Shown piece after piece: positions 50,615-58,969 of a stretch of 64,000 bases of DNA. The DNA lies in the NCBI GenBank assembly GCA_016712345.1, contig JADJRH010000001.1:4777001-4841000 (forward strand), given 5' to 3'. Both the position numbers and the translations under genes were made by a program. Under the pieces are notes generated by a model. It worked only from the letters and a program-made list of their open reading frames with translations, was not told the origin of the DNA and did not search any database. Origin of the DNA: Polyangiaceae bacterium. Lineage in GTDB: Bacteria > Myxococcota_A > Polyangia > Polyangiales > Polyangiaceae. The stretch's first letter is position 1. The number at the start of each line of letters is the position of its first letter.

Positions 50615-50896
50615 ATGTGGCCGTTTTTAAGTCGAGTGGAACATGACGCGCGCGAACGAGTTGCCAAAGGCGCCCTGCTTTTGGATGTGCGAACGCATGA
50701 GGAGTTTACCGCTTCGCATATTCCGGGCGCGAAGAACATACCCGTTCAAGAACTGGCGGCTCGCATGGATGAGCTGAAGAAGTATAAATCTGTTGTTGTG
50801 TACTGTCGGAGCGGGGCGCGCAGCGCCGCGGCCACCGGACTGCTCAAGCGTGCCGGCCATGAGGTGCTTGACATTGGGGCGATGGGCAACTGGTAA
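50615..50896 (+). CDS. Rhodanese-like domain protein
   Basis: 93 residues from ATG 50615 behind a GAGG site; the longer open frame upstream has no ribosome site. Single rhodanese domain: 'LLLDVRTHEEFTASHIPGAKNIPV', then the active-site loop 'VVYCRSGARSAAAT' with the catalytic Cys, then 'LKRAGHEVLDIGAMGNW'. Such small proteins carry sulphane sulphur or act as sulphurtransferases. The N-terminal 'MWPFLSRV' has no export signal. Confidence 0.9.
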   Translation: MWPFLSRVEHDARERVAKGALLLDVRTHEEFTASHIPGAKNIPVQELAARMDELKKYKSVVVYCRSGARSAAATGLLKRAGHEVLDIGAMGNW

Positions 50897-51070
50897 TTAT
50901 CCTACCCTGTCGGGCAATCGCCCCGAGCAGTGAAATGCCCAGGTGAACGATCCAGTGCCTCACCCAAGACCGTTTTCCAAACGGAAGGTATCAACAAAAA
51001 AGGCCTACAAAAGAAGCGAAAAAAGAGTTGAGCATGGGTCGTGCTCGGTGGCCGAGTGGAGCATCTCCCC

Positions 51071-52108
51071 ATGCGAAACGCACCTCTGTCCTTAGCCCTG
51101 GCAGTCTTGTCCATCGCCGTCATGCGGCTTGCCACCGGATGCGCGGCCACCGGGTCAGGTCAGGACGATCTCCTGGACGACGGCGTTCGAGACAATCCGA
51201 TCGTCAATGGTCAGGAGACGGCGGATTATCCTGCAACCGGGGTGCTCTTGATACAAGGTCAACCCTTTTGTACCGGCACAATTGTTGGAACTCGGAGCGT
51301 TCTCACCGCGGCTCATTGCATCGATCAAATGGATCCTTCCCAGGTTTCCTTTGGAATAGGTGCCGCCGCCGATCAGCTTGAAGCGGAGCTGAAAGTTGTT
51401 TCCGGTGTACAACATCCCAACTGGGATTCTCAGTCGCTCACCAACGACGTGGCTGTATTAACCTTGGGTGAAGATTCTCCCATACCGGCAATTCCCCTCA
51501 ATCCTGCCATGGACGACAGTTGGATTGGCCGCAAGGTAACCCTTGTCGGTTATGGGGTGACCGACGGTACACAGCAGACCGGCGCCGGGGTCAAGCGCAT
51601 GGTGGACGTGACCATTGACAAGCTGGAGCCGACAACACTCCACTATACAACTCAAAACGGTCAAACCGCCTGCAACGGTGACTCAGGCGGGCCGGCGTTT
51701 GCTGATGAAAACGGTCAGCTCTACGTTGCCGGCATCACATCGTACGGTGATCAGGGGTGTGAGCAGTATGGTGTGTACACACGGGTAGATGCGTTTATCG
51801 ACTTTATTGAAGAGCAAATAAAAAACGGTGGGAGTGCTCCGGCCGACCCGAATGATCCGGGGGTAGACCCCAACGATCCCAACAATCCCGACCCGAATGA
51901 TCCCGGGGTAGATCCCAACGACCCCGCGCCCGACCCGAGCGATCCGGGAGCCGGGGTAGATTCATGCATGGGTGAAACATTGGAAGGAAAGTGCGACGGC
52001 GATACGCTGATCTATTGCGACCAGGGTGAAGTGTTTGTGGTGCCGTGCGACTACTACGGTCTTTCGTGCGCGTACGATGATCAGGCCCAATGGTACGATT
52101 GTTTATAG
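51071..52108 (+). CDS. Secreted trypsin-like serine protease (lipoprotein)
   Basis: 345 residues from ATG 51071. The leader ends in a lipobox (RLATGC, Cys24). The mature protease starts at 'IVNGQE' (residue 44), the classic trypsin N-terminus that inserts after zymogen cleavage. The catalytic triad is complete: His82 in TAAHC, Asp126 in 'NDVAVLTL', Ser205 in CNGDSGGP. A linker of repeated PNDPGVDPNDP-type units (about 250-305) leads to a small C-terminal module with six cysteines (about 308-345). Linked Cys modules of this type occur in myxobacterial secreted proteins. Probably surface or extracellular, possibly for predation or nutrition (inference). Confidence 0.88.
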   Translation: MRNAPLSLALAVLSIAVMRLATGCAATGSGQDDLLDDGVRDNPIVNGQETADYPATGVLLIQGQPFCTGTIVGTRSVLTAAHCIDQMDPSQVSFGIGAAADQLEAELKVVSGVQHPNWDSQSLTNDVAVLTLGEDSPIPAIPLNPAMDDSWIGRKVTLVGYGVTDGTQQTGAGVKRMVDVTIDKLEPTTLHYTTQNGQTACNGDSGGPAFADENGQLYVAGITSYGDQGCEQYGVYTRVDAFIDFIEEQIKNGGSAPADPNDPGVDPNDPNNPDPNDPGVDPNDPAPDPSDPGAGVDSCMGETLEGKCDGDTLIYCDQGEVFVVPCDYYGLSCAYDDQAQWYDCL

Positions 52109-52115
52109 CCCGCCT

Positions 52116-53537
52116 CTACTTACCGGCGCCGCTTTGAGGGCCGGTGGCCTGCCTGTCGAGTTTGACACCTTCACGCTCAATGCCTGAGTACACATCTTTG
52201 AGAAGAAGTCCCAGCCACGGATCTGCCCTCGGCGTGAGGAAAAGCGATGCGTACACACGCGTATTAAACGATTCAAGTTCTTCAGGCGGCGGCGTCATGG
52301 CAAGCCAGTCGTGAAGCACGCGGTGCATTGAAAATTCGTTGCGAGCTGTGTCTTCGCCGACGGCGCGCTCAAAGGCTTGGAGCTTTCTTTCAAACGCGGC
52401 GTTGTCGAGCGGTGTTACCACCCTTCCTGTGGAGTCAACATCGGCTGCCACTTTGGAGCGCATAAACGCTTTGGCATTGGCATCGAGGTGCGACTGGGAG
52501 GTGAACGAATCTACCACGGCATTCCACGCGGGAGTGTCGCCCGGTACAGGTAGTGGAACAACGTTGGCCTGAACGGCTTGGACAATGGGTGTTTCAACAG
52601 CCGCTTTGGGAACAGCGGTGGCCACAGCTTCAAACGCGGGTGGGTAGGTAATCTCGCTCGACCGAGGATTGGGAGGCACCACGGGTAGACCGGTATAGTT
52701 TGCCCAAGCCCGAGCCAAATTATCTCGCTTCTCCGCGTGAAAAGCCCGCACTGTTTCCCGACGCTCGTCGTCGGATTGGAGCATTGTTCGAACGTGGAGT
52801 TCAAGCGCGTCGTTGAGCACCTGTAAAAACGCCGCGGGGCCGTACATTCCCGGGATTGCGTCGAGCAGGTGACCTTTGGAATTGAGCACGTAGTGGATGC
52901 TGTTGCCTGTGACAGTGCGTTCGAGCTTTCGACCGTCGCCGAAGTCGATGGTCACTTTGGGGGCCGGCCGCTCACTCTGCCAATGGAGTACAAATGACTG
53001 TCGAAGGCGTTTTCCAATGTTTTGATCGGGGTAGAGAGCTGTTCTGAAAAAGCGGCTGTTGGCGCACGAAAGTTCATCGTCGAGGTTGCCAAGCAGTCGC
53101 AATGACAAAATGGGCTTTCCCGTTTTTTGGGCCTCCGCGCGCGCATCATTCAGGTTGGTGTACCAGTAGAGGCGAGACGCGTGGACATCGCGCTGTCGAG
53201 AAACTTTTTCGAGTGCGTATCGAACGCGAATCGCGTCATCGTCCGTTGCCGGTCCATCGGGCCTTGTCAGACGCGCTATGACCGCGGCGTGCGCTTCAAA
53301 AAGCGCATCCAAGCCGGGTTGTCCGGCCGCCCGCAGCGCGATTATGGCCGCATTGCGCGTCGTTTCGTCGGGCGATGCCGCCCCCAGCGCCAACTCGTGC
53401 AACGTTTGGGTAGATGCTGCCGCTTCGTTTTGTGGATGTTCCGGCGCCGCGGCCGGCAGAGTGGAAGAACAGCCGGCTAGCAGCGGTAGGAAAACCGCCA
53501 ATACAGGCCACCGAGGAAGCGATCGCAGAAATACCAT
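52116..53537 (-). CDS. Hypothetical thioredoxin-fold-like lipoprotein
   Basis: 473 residues. Leader 'LAVFLPLLAGC' with lipobox (LAGC). Residues ~50-110 form HEAT-like helices ('TTRNAAIIALRAAGQPGLDAL'). The middle part 'DARAEAQKTGKPILSLRLLGNLDDELSCANSRFFRTALYPDQ' resembles the start of thioredoxin-like domains of the 'A.A..KPILV' group, but the usual CxxC is replaced by a single Cys, so redox activity is doubtful. The C-terminal ~170 residues are unassigned. Converges on the protease gene, with 7 bases between stops. Function unknown. Confidence 0.6.
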   Translation of the reverse strand: MVFLRSLPRWPVLAVFLPLLAGCSSTLPAAAPEHPQNEAAASTQTLHELALGAASPDETTRNAAIIALRAAGQPGLDALFEAHAAVIARLTRPDGPATDDDAIRVRYALEKVSRQRDVHASRLYWYTNLNDARAEAQKTGKPILSLRLLGNLDDELSCANSRFFRTALYPDQNIGKRLRQSFVLHWQSERPAPKVTIDFGDGRKLERTVTGNSIHYVLNSKGHLLDAIPGMYGPAAFLQVLNDALELHVRTMLQSDDERRETVRAFHAEKRDNLARAWANYTGLPVVPPNPRSSEITYPPAFEAVATAVPKAAVETPIVQAVQANVVPLPVPGDTPAWNAVVDSFTSQSHLDANAKAFMRSKVAADVDSTGRVVTPLDNAAFERKLQAFERAVGEDTARNEFSMHRVLHDWLAMTPPPEELESFNTRVYASLFLTPRADPWLGLLLKDVYSGIEREGVKLDRQATGPQSGAGK

Positions 53538-53746
53538 GTTCTCCCGCGAACGCCCGCAGTTGGCGTTTGCTTACAGTTGACGCTTGTGTTCAGAAGAGAC
53601 GCGGTGCGTCGGAAGACCGCGCAGCGCGTTGAGAAGCGCCCCATTCACGGTCGAATGACATTCGCGAAACTTTTTCTGCAATTCCGGCCGTGCGCGCATG
53701 TCTGGGCCGTAGATTCGGAGCAAAATGGGAGTAGCATGCGCCCGCC

Positions 53747-55630
53747 ATGCAGACGAATTCTGAAACGGCCGCCGCCGGTAACATCCCTTTCCCCGAACAC
53801 CTGCAAAACCAAAAAGTCCGCGACTGGATTCGAGACGTAGCGGCGCTCTGCAAGCCCGACAAGGTCTACTTCTGCGACGGCACCGACGAAGAGTACGATC
53901 GTCTGTGCCACCTCATGGTTGAGTCGGGCACGTTTCGCCGTCTCAATCCTGAAAAGCGACCCAACTCGTACCTCGCGCTTTCCGATCCTACCGACGTGGC
54001 GCGGGTGGAAGATCGCACGTTCATTTGCAGCCTGCGCAAACGTGACGCGGGGCCCACAAACAACTGGGTAGATCCGCGCGAAATGAAGGGCACGTTAAAC
54101 AAGCTGTTTGACGGGTGCATGCGTGGTCGAACCATGTACGTGATCCCGTTCAGCATGGGGCCGCTCGGTTCGGCCATTAGCCACATCGGGGTAGAAATCA
54201 GCGATTCTCCCTATGTCGCCGTCAACATGCGAATTATGACGCGCATGGGTAAGAAAGTGTGGGAAGTGCTTGGTGACAAGGACTTTGTGCGCTGCCTCCA
54301 CTCGGTGGGTATGCCCCTTGTGGATGGTCAGAAAGATGTGGCTTGGCCGTGCAACAAAGACCACAAGTATATTGTTCACTTCCCTGAAGAGCGGTCGATC
54401 TGGTCGTTTGGTTCAGGGTACGGTGGCAACGCGCTTCTTGGTAAAAAGTGTTTTGCGCTGCGGATCGCCTCTACAATGGGTAGAGACGACGGTTGGCTCG
54501 CCGAGCACATGTTGATCTTGGGGGCAGAATCGCCGACCGGAGAAAAAACCTATTTGGCGGCGGCCTTCCCGAGCGCCTGCGGCAAAACCAACTTTGCGAT
54601 GCTCATTCCACCCAAGTCCATGGATGGATGGAAGATCACCACGATCGGCGACGACATCGCTTGGATTAAGCCCGGACCCGACGGTAGACTCTACGCGATC
54701 AACCCTGAAGCGGGCTATTTTGGTGTGGCGCCGGGAACCTCCTACAAGAGCAACCCCAACGCCATGGATACCATCAAAAAGAACACCATCTTTACCAACG
54801 TGGCCCTGACGCCCGACGGCGATGTGTGGTGGGAAGACATGACCGACACTCCGCCCCCCGAGTTGATGGACTGGCAGGGCAACCGGTGGACTCCCGAGAT
54901 CGCAAAAGAAACAGGGCGAAAAGCGGCTCATCCCAACGCCCGGTTTACCGCTCCGGCTGCTCAATGCCCGTCGATTGATCCAAAGTGGGAAGATCCGTCG
55001 GGTGTACGCATCAGTGCCTTTATCTTCGGCGGTCGCCGAGCGTCGGCCGTGCCGCTTGTATATCAGGCCGTCAACTGGAATTTCGGTGTGTACATGGCGG
55101 CCACCATTGGCAGCGAAATGACCGCCGCGGCAGCCGGAAATATCGGTCAGGTTCGGCGCGATCCATTCGCCATGTTGCCCTTCTGCGGATACCACATGGG
55201 CGACTATTTCAACCATTGGCTCCAAATGGGTAGAAACGCGTCAAACCCGCCGCGGATCTTCTGTGTCAACTGGTTCCGCAAAGGCAAAGACGGCAAATTC
55301 ATGTGGCCGGGCTTTGGTGAAAATGCCCGCGTGCTCAAGTGGATTGTGGAGCGTGTGCGCGGCAAAGCGTACGCCATTGAAAGCCCGCTCGGGTGGATGC
55401 CGCGCTACCAGGACATTGACTGGGGTGGCCTCGACTTTACCCAGGACCAGTTTAATACCCTGATGGACCTTGACCGCGAAGCCTGGAAAAAAGAGGTTTT
55501 GTCGCACGAAGAACTGTTTGAGGGCTTGTATGACAGGCTCCCCAAAGAGTTTATGCTGATGCGCGAACTCTTACTGTCCAGCCTGTGGCGCTCGCCCGAG
55601 CATTGGAATCTCGCGGCGGAACGCTACTAA
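53747..55630 (+). CDS. pckG: Phosphoenolpyruvate carboxykinase (GTP)
   Basis: 627 residues, normal for the GTP-dependent enzyme. It converts oxaloacetate and GTP to PEP, CO2 and GDP, the first committed step of gluconeogenesis. Diagnostic motifs: 'RTMYVIPFSMGPLGSAISHIGVEISDSPYV', the P-loop 'FPSACGKTNFAML' with the reactive Cys of the GTP class, 'TTIGDDIAWIKPGPDGRLYAINPEAGYFGVAPGTS', and 'FIFGGRRASAVPLVYQAVNW'. All are intact. ATG 53747. A repeat copy begins about 70 bases after the stop. Confidence 0.97.
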   Translation: MQTNSETAAAGNIPFPEHLQNQKVRDWIRDVAALCKPDKVYFCDGTDEEYDRLCHLMVESGTFRRLNPEKRPNSYLALSDPTDVARVEDRTFICSLRKRDAGPTNNWVDPREMKGTLNKLFDGCMRGRTMYVIPFSMGPLGSAISHIGVEISDSPYVAVNMRIMTRMGKKVWEVLGDKDFVRCLHSVGMPLVDGQKDVAWPCNKDHKYIVHFPEERSIWSFGSGYGGNALLGKKCFALRIASTMGRDDGWLAEHMLILGAESPTGEKTYLAAAFPSACGKTNFAMLIPPKSMDGWKITTIGDDIAWIKPGPDGRLYAINPEAGYFGVAPGTSYKSNPNAMDTIKKNTIFTNVALTPDGDVWWEDMTDTPPPELMDWQGNRWTPEIAKETGRKAAHPNARFTAPAAQCPSIDPKWEDPSGVRISAFIFGGRRASAVPLVYQAVNWNFGVYMAATIGSEMTAAAAGNIGQVRRDPFAMLPFCGYHMGDYFNHWLQMGRNASNPPRIFCVNWFRKGKDGKFMWPGFGENARVLKWIVERVRGKAYAIESPLGWMPRYQDIDWGGLDFTQDQFNTLMDLDREAWKKEVLSHEELFEGLYDRLPKEFMLMRELLLSSLWRSPEHWNLAAERY

Positions 55631-55703
55631 CTCTTCTGTAAACCAGCCTGCCATCCAATTGCAGCCCTACGTCCTTCGTGCTGTTCTGCGTTCTCCTGGG
55701 TAA

Positions 55704-55989
55704 CTGACGCCGCCACGCAACGACCTGACACGTTTGGATGCCGGTGACCTCCTTCACCACGGACTCACGGAGGACACGGAGGGACACGGAGGATTTCGGT
55801 TTGTCGGACTGCTATGGGTACACATCAGCCGTGATCCCGGCGTGACACGTGATCGGTCAGGCTGTGCAAGCCGATAGCAGTCTGAAATACAAAAACTCCG
55901 TGGATCTCCGTGATCTCCGTGCGTCCGTGGTAAATACGACGTGTCAGGTGAGTGGGCATTTCAGGTCGTTGCGGGGTGGCTGAAGTTTA
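55704..55989 (+). repeat. Dispersed structured repeat, copy 3 (module A plus tail, no module B)
   Basis: Aligns with module A of copies 1 and 2 ('CCTGACACGT..GGATGCCGGTGAC', CACGGAGG words, GGGTACACATCAGCCGTGATC). The inner stem is GACTGCTAT (55807-55815) with ATAGCAGTC (55874-55882), where copies 1 and 2 have GCTGCAAT with ATTGCAGC. Both arms changed together, so pairing is kept. Module B is missing; the tail (about 55936-55989, GTGTCAGGTGAGTGGGCATT then TTCAG...CTGAA) follows at once. The remaining bases to 56169 show nothing I can name. Confidence 0.82.
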
Positions 55990-56169
55990 CGCCCTGGTGG
56001 GTGTGCCAGAGTGAGCGACAGAATGCCCGGCAACTTTTTGCCGAATGGTTTTAGGGGGTGAGCGCGACATGTGTCCCGGCCAACTCTGCAAGCTCAAAAA
56101 CGCCTTTTGAAACGCCGAAATCGTGAAGAACAACCAGCTCGGCACATCCGTTGCGATTGGGGTTTTTTC

Positions 56170-57609
56170 ATGAAGAAACTCACATGGGCTTTGTCGGGCG
56201 CGTTGGTGATGACCTTGGTAGGCGGCTGTGTTTCAGGCTCCGGGGAGGTTGGAACAGATGACAACGAGGAGGTGATTGGTGAAGCTGAGTCGGCGGTAAC
56301 CTGTCCCGATGTGAGCGGTACCAATATCAACCGTTCACTTGTGGTGACCGATCCTGAGGTGTTGGCGAAGTTTTCGTTCAAGCGAACGATTGATAAAATT
56401 CGAACCACGGCGAGCGTGGCTTCTACCGAAACTTCGCTTGGGATTTACCAAACCTGGATGAAGACGTTTACCAATGCCGCAAATGGCGGTTCGTGCGATG
56501 AGTCGCGGGTGGATCCCAACAACTACGGGCTTGAGTGCCCGCGCACGGCGGAAGCCAAGTTAGCCACGGTAAACCCGTTTGCCGCCTCGCCTTCAGTCAA
56601 GTTTGTTCCGGTGGGTTTGTTTAACCGATTTGACTTGGCGCCGTCGACGGGTGCGCATTGCGGCGAGTATAGAATTGTGTACGCAATGGAGTCGACAAAT
56701 GCGAACATCTCGGGAAGAGCGTTTATCATTTTCGAGGGTGCCCTTCCCAACCCCAACCCGGCAGCGGGTGTGGATGCCTGTCTGCCCGTTGCGCAGTTTT
56801 GGCAAGGTCTGACGACCGACCCCGATGTGAACAGCCGCGCAACGAAGCTTGAGAAATTCTACTTCACCGGCGGCGCGGTGGCAGGGTTTTCTACTGCCGT
56901 TCACGCGGCAAACTACGGCCTGGCCACCAATTCAGATCCGGCAACGGCGGGGCAGATTCGCACCAACTTCTTTGTCGACTTTTTGGAGTGGCATCTGCGC
57001 GAATTCAAACTTCGCCGCACCTGTACAAATACGGCCGATCCGGCAACGTGTACGCTTGACGCTCAGCACGTGACCGTGAAGGTGAACCCGGCGGAGGAGT
57101 TGTTTGCGGGCACACACACGAAGTCGGCAACGTTTAGGCCGACATTTGTGGGTCAGGTAAAAAACCTGAAGGCGACAACGGTGACAGGCATTAAGATGGG
57201 CATTCAAAATCAGTTTAACGAGTGGGAAAGTGTGTCGCAGGCGATCAACGTCAGGTACGCCAATGTTGCCAACACCACGATCCGCACTGACATTCAAACA
57301 GAGCTTACCGCCCAGGGCTCCACGTTGACGGTCAACAACATTCTGAACAGGGCTACCACCCAAACGTGTGCGGGTTGCCATCAGGTGAGCAACAGTCAGG
57401 CGCTCGGCGGCGGGTTGGTGTGGCCCAATTCACTCGGGTTTGTGCACATTGATGAGTCGTCTACTCTGTCACCGGCGCTGACGGGCACGTTCTTGCCGCG
57501 ACGCAAGGTGGTTTTGGAAAAGTTTATCAATGACAGGTGCACGGGTGTTGCTGCCCCGGCGGAAGCGGGTACAACGGTGGGCGACTCTCTCGACGGCGCC
57601 TCCAACTAG
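56170..57609 (+). CDS. Hypothetical lipoprotein with a c-type haem site
   Basis: 479 residues from ATG 56170. The leader 'LSGALVMTLVGGC' has a lipobox (VGGC). The body is unassigned; one haem c motif CAGCH is at 400-404, near the C-terminus ('NRATTQTCAGCHQVSN'), after 'LTVNNILNR', a context seen in other myxobacterial secreted proteins. Several cysteine pairs suggest disulphides. Its stop is one base away from the stop of the opposite DUF1552 gene. Confidence 0.7.
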   Translation: MKKLTWALSGALVMTLVGGCVSGSGEVGTDDNEEVIGEAESAVTCPDVSGTNINRSLVVTDPEVLAKFSFKRTIDKIRTTASVASTETSLGIYQTWMKTFTNAANGGSCDESRVDPNNYGLECPRTAEAKLATVNPFAASPSVKFVPVGLFNRFDLAPSTGAHCGEYRIVYAMESTNANISGRAFIIFEGALPNPNPAAGVDACLPVAQFWQGLTTDPDVNSRATKLEKFYFTGGAVAGFSTAVHAANYGLATNSDPATAGQIRTNFFVDFLEWHLREFKLRRTCTNTADPATCTLDAQHVTVKVNPAEELFAGTHTKSATFRPTFVGQVKNLKATTVTGIKMGIQNQFNEWESVSQAINVRYANVANTTIRTDIQTELTAQGSTLTVNNILNRATTQTCAGCHQVSNSQALGGGLVWPNSLGFVHIDESSTLSPALTGTFLPRRKVVLEKFINDRCTGVAAPAEAGTTVGDSLDGASN

Positions 57610-57610
57610 A

Positions 57611-58969
57611 CTACACTAGAACTTCAGAAAACTGTTCTGACGTTTCGCCGCCGTTAAACCCGAAGCTCGGTGTATCAATCCCGAGCGCGCGGAGCATGGT
57701 GACGTGGGCGATGCTGAAGTTGCCGTCGGGCTTGCGAACGTGCACGGCGGGTTTGAGCTTACCATTGCATTTGCCGGCCAAAATGCAGCCCATTTCAGCC
57801 ACCGAGTGTTTCCAACCTTCACCGTATTCGGACGTGCCGAAAACAAGTGAGCGGTCGAGAAGCGTTTGACCGTTGGGGTCGGTGGTAGATTGGAGTTTAC
57901 CAAGGAGAATGGCAAACGCCTGCATTTGATAGGCGGTGATCTTTCGAACAAGTTCCCACTCGCCGGCATGACAGGTGGCATGCATGTCGTTGGGGGCACC
58001 GAGGTTGTTGAACACATGCGTGGTGGCCGGGGAGGTGAGCATAAACGAAAAGACGCGGGTGAGGCCACACGCGAGGGCGCGCGCGAGAAGGTCGGCCATG
58101 AGATCGGTTTTAGCATGCAAGTCATCGCTCAGGCCCGGAACACCCGGCGCTTGACATGCGGCGCCCGTGAGCTGAAGGCGATGCTGAATTTCTGACAGAT
58201 GGGTAAGGTGCGCGTCAAGGCGGGCTTTGTCTGCCGCGCCCAGTCGCTTATTCAGGTCGTTTGCGTCGGCCATGACGGCGTCGAGGAGAGCGGCTCGGCG
58301 CTTCATCAGGTCGGCGTTTTGAGCCACGCCAAAGAGCATTCCGTAGAGTTGAACGGGATCTGAAACGGGTAGATTGAGGGAGTCGGGCCCATTGTATGAA
58401 ATGGCGTTCCAATGGCCGTACTCGTGAAAACGTGCCGTGCTGACGCCGAGAACAAGTGAGCTGTAAAACGGCTTTTCTGTGCCGTAAAAAGCGGGGTGTT
58501 TTGCAACGTATTGATCGAGCGACGGGCGGAGCGCTGTGAGGGTATGACTGGGATGGTCAAACCCTTCCGGGCGAATTCGGTCGCCTGTCATGGCAACCAT
58601 GAAGCCGCGCATGTGCCCGTCTTCTTGACCGGGAGGAGCGGGTGGAACTTCTGTTTTCGGGGTGAGGCCGGTAACGACCGAAGGCGCGTACGGCGCGAGC
58701 GGGGTGAGCAGCTCGCTGGGAGTATAATTTTCACCTACCGTGGGTGGAGTCCACAAGTCGGGGGTGCCGGCGGTGGCCTGTTCAGCCCCGTGTCCGGCGT
58801 GCCAAGGCATACCGTTGGCCCAGTAGAAAAGGCCAAAAATGGGAGGTAAGGTGGCTGCCTGAGCGCGCTCGGGGAGCATGGCCTCAAGCGTGGGGAGGGC
58901 GAGGGCCACAGCACCTCCACCGAGAGCGCCGCGGAGGAAGGTTCGGCGGGAGAGGAATGTTTTTTTCAC
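57611..58969 (-). CDS. DUF1552 family protein, intact copy
   Basis: 452 residues. The leader starts K-K-T-F-L-S-R-R-T-F-L-R-G then 'ALGGGAVALALPTLEAM', a twin-arginine-type export signal. The body has the DUF1552 features 'FGLFYWANGMPWH', 'PSLDQYVAKH', 'LLDAVMADANDLNKRLGAADKARLDAHLTHLSEIQHRL', and the C-terminal 'LDRSLVFGTSEYGEGWKHSVAEMGCILAG' and 'ALGIDTPSFGFNGG'. It is co-encoded with DUF1592 proteins in Planctomycetes and Myxococcota; function is unknown, though the alkaline-phosphatase-like fold is often suggested. It overlaps the upstream DUF1592 gene by four bases. Confidence 0.9.
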   Translation of the reverse strand: MKKTFLSRRTFLRGALGGGAVALALPTLEAMLPERAQAATLPPIFGLFYWANGMPWHAGHGAEQATAGTPDLWTPPTVGENYTPSELLTPLAPYAPSVVTGLTPKTEVPPAPPGQEDGHMRGFMVAMTGDRIRPEGFDHPSHTLTALRPSLDQYVAKHPAFYGTEKPFYSSLVLGVSTARFHEYGHWNAISYNGPDSLNLPVSDPVQLYGMLFGVAQNADLMKRRAALLDAVMADANDLNKRLGAADKARLDAHLTHLSEIQHRLQLTGAACQAPGVPGLSDDLHAKTDLMADLLARALACGLTRVFSFMLTSPATTHVFNNLGAPNDMHATCHAGEWELVRKITAYQMQAFAILLGKLQSTTDPNGQTLLDRSLVFGTSEYGEGWKHSVAEMGCILAGKCNGKLKPAVHVRKPDGNFSIAHVTMLRALGIDTPSFGFNGGETSEQFSEVLV

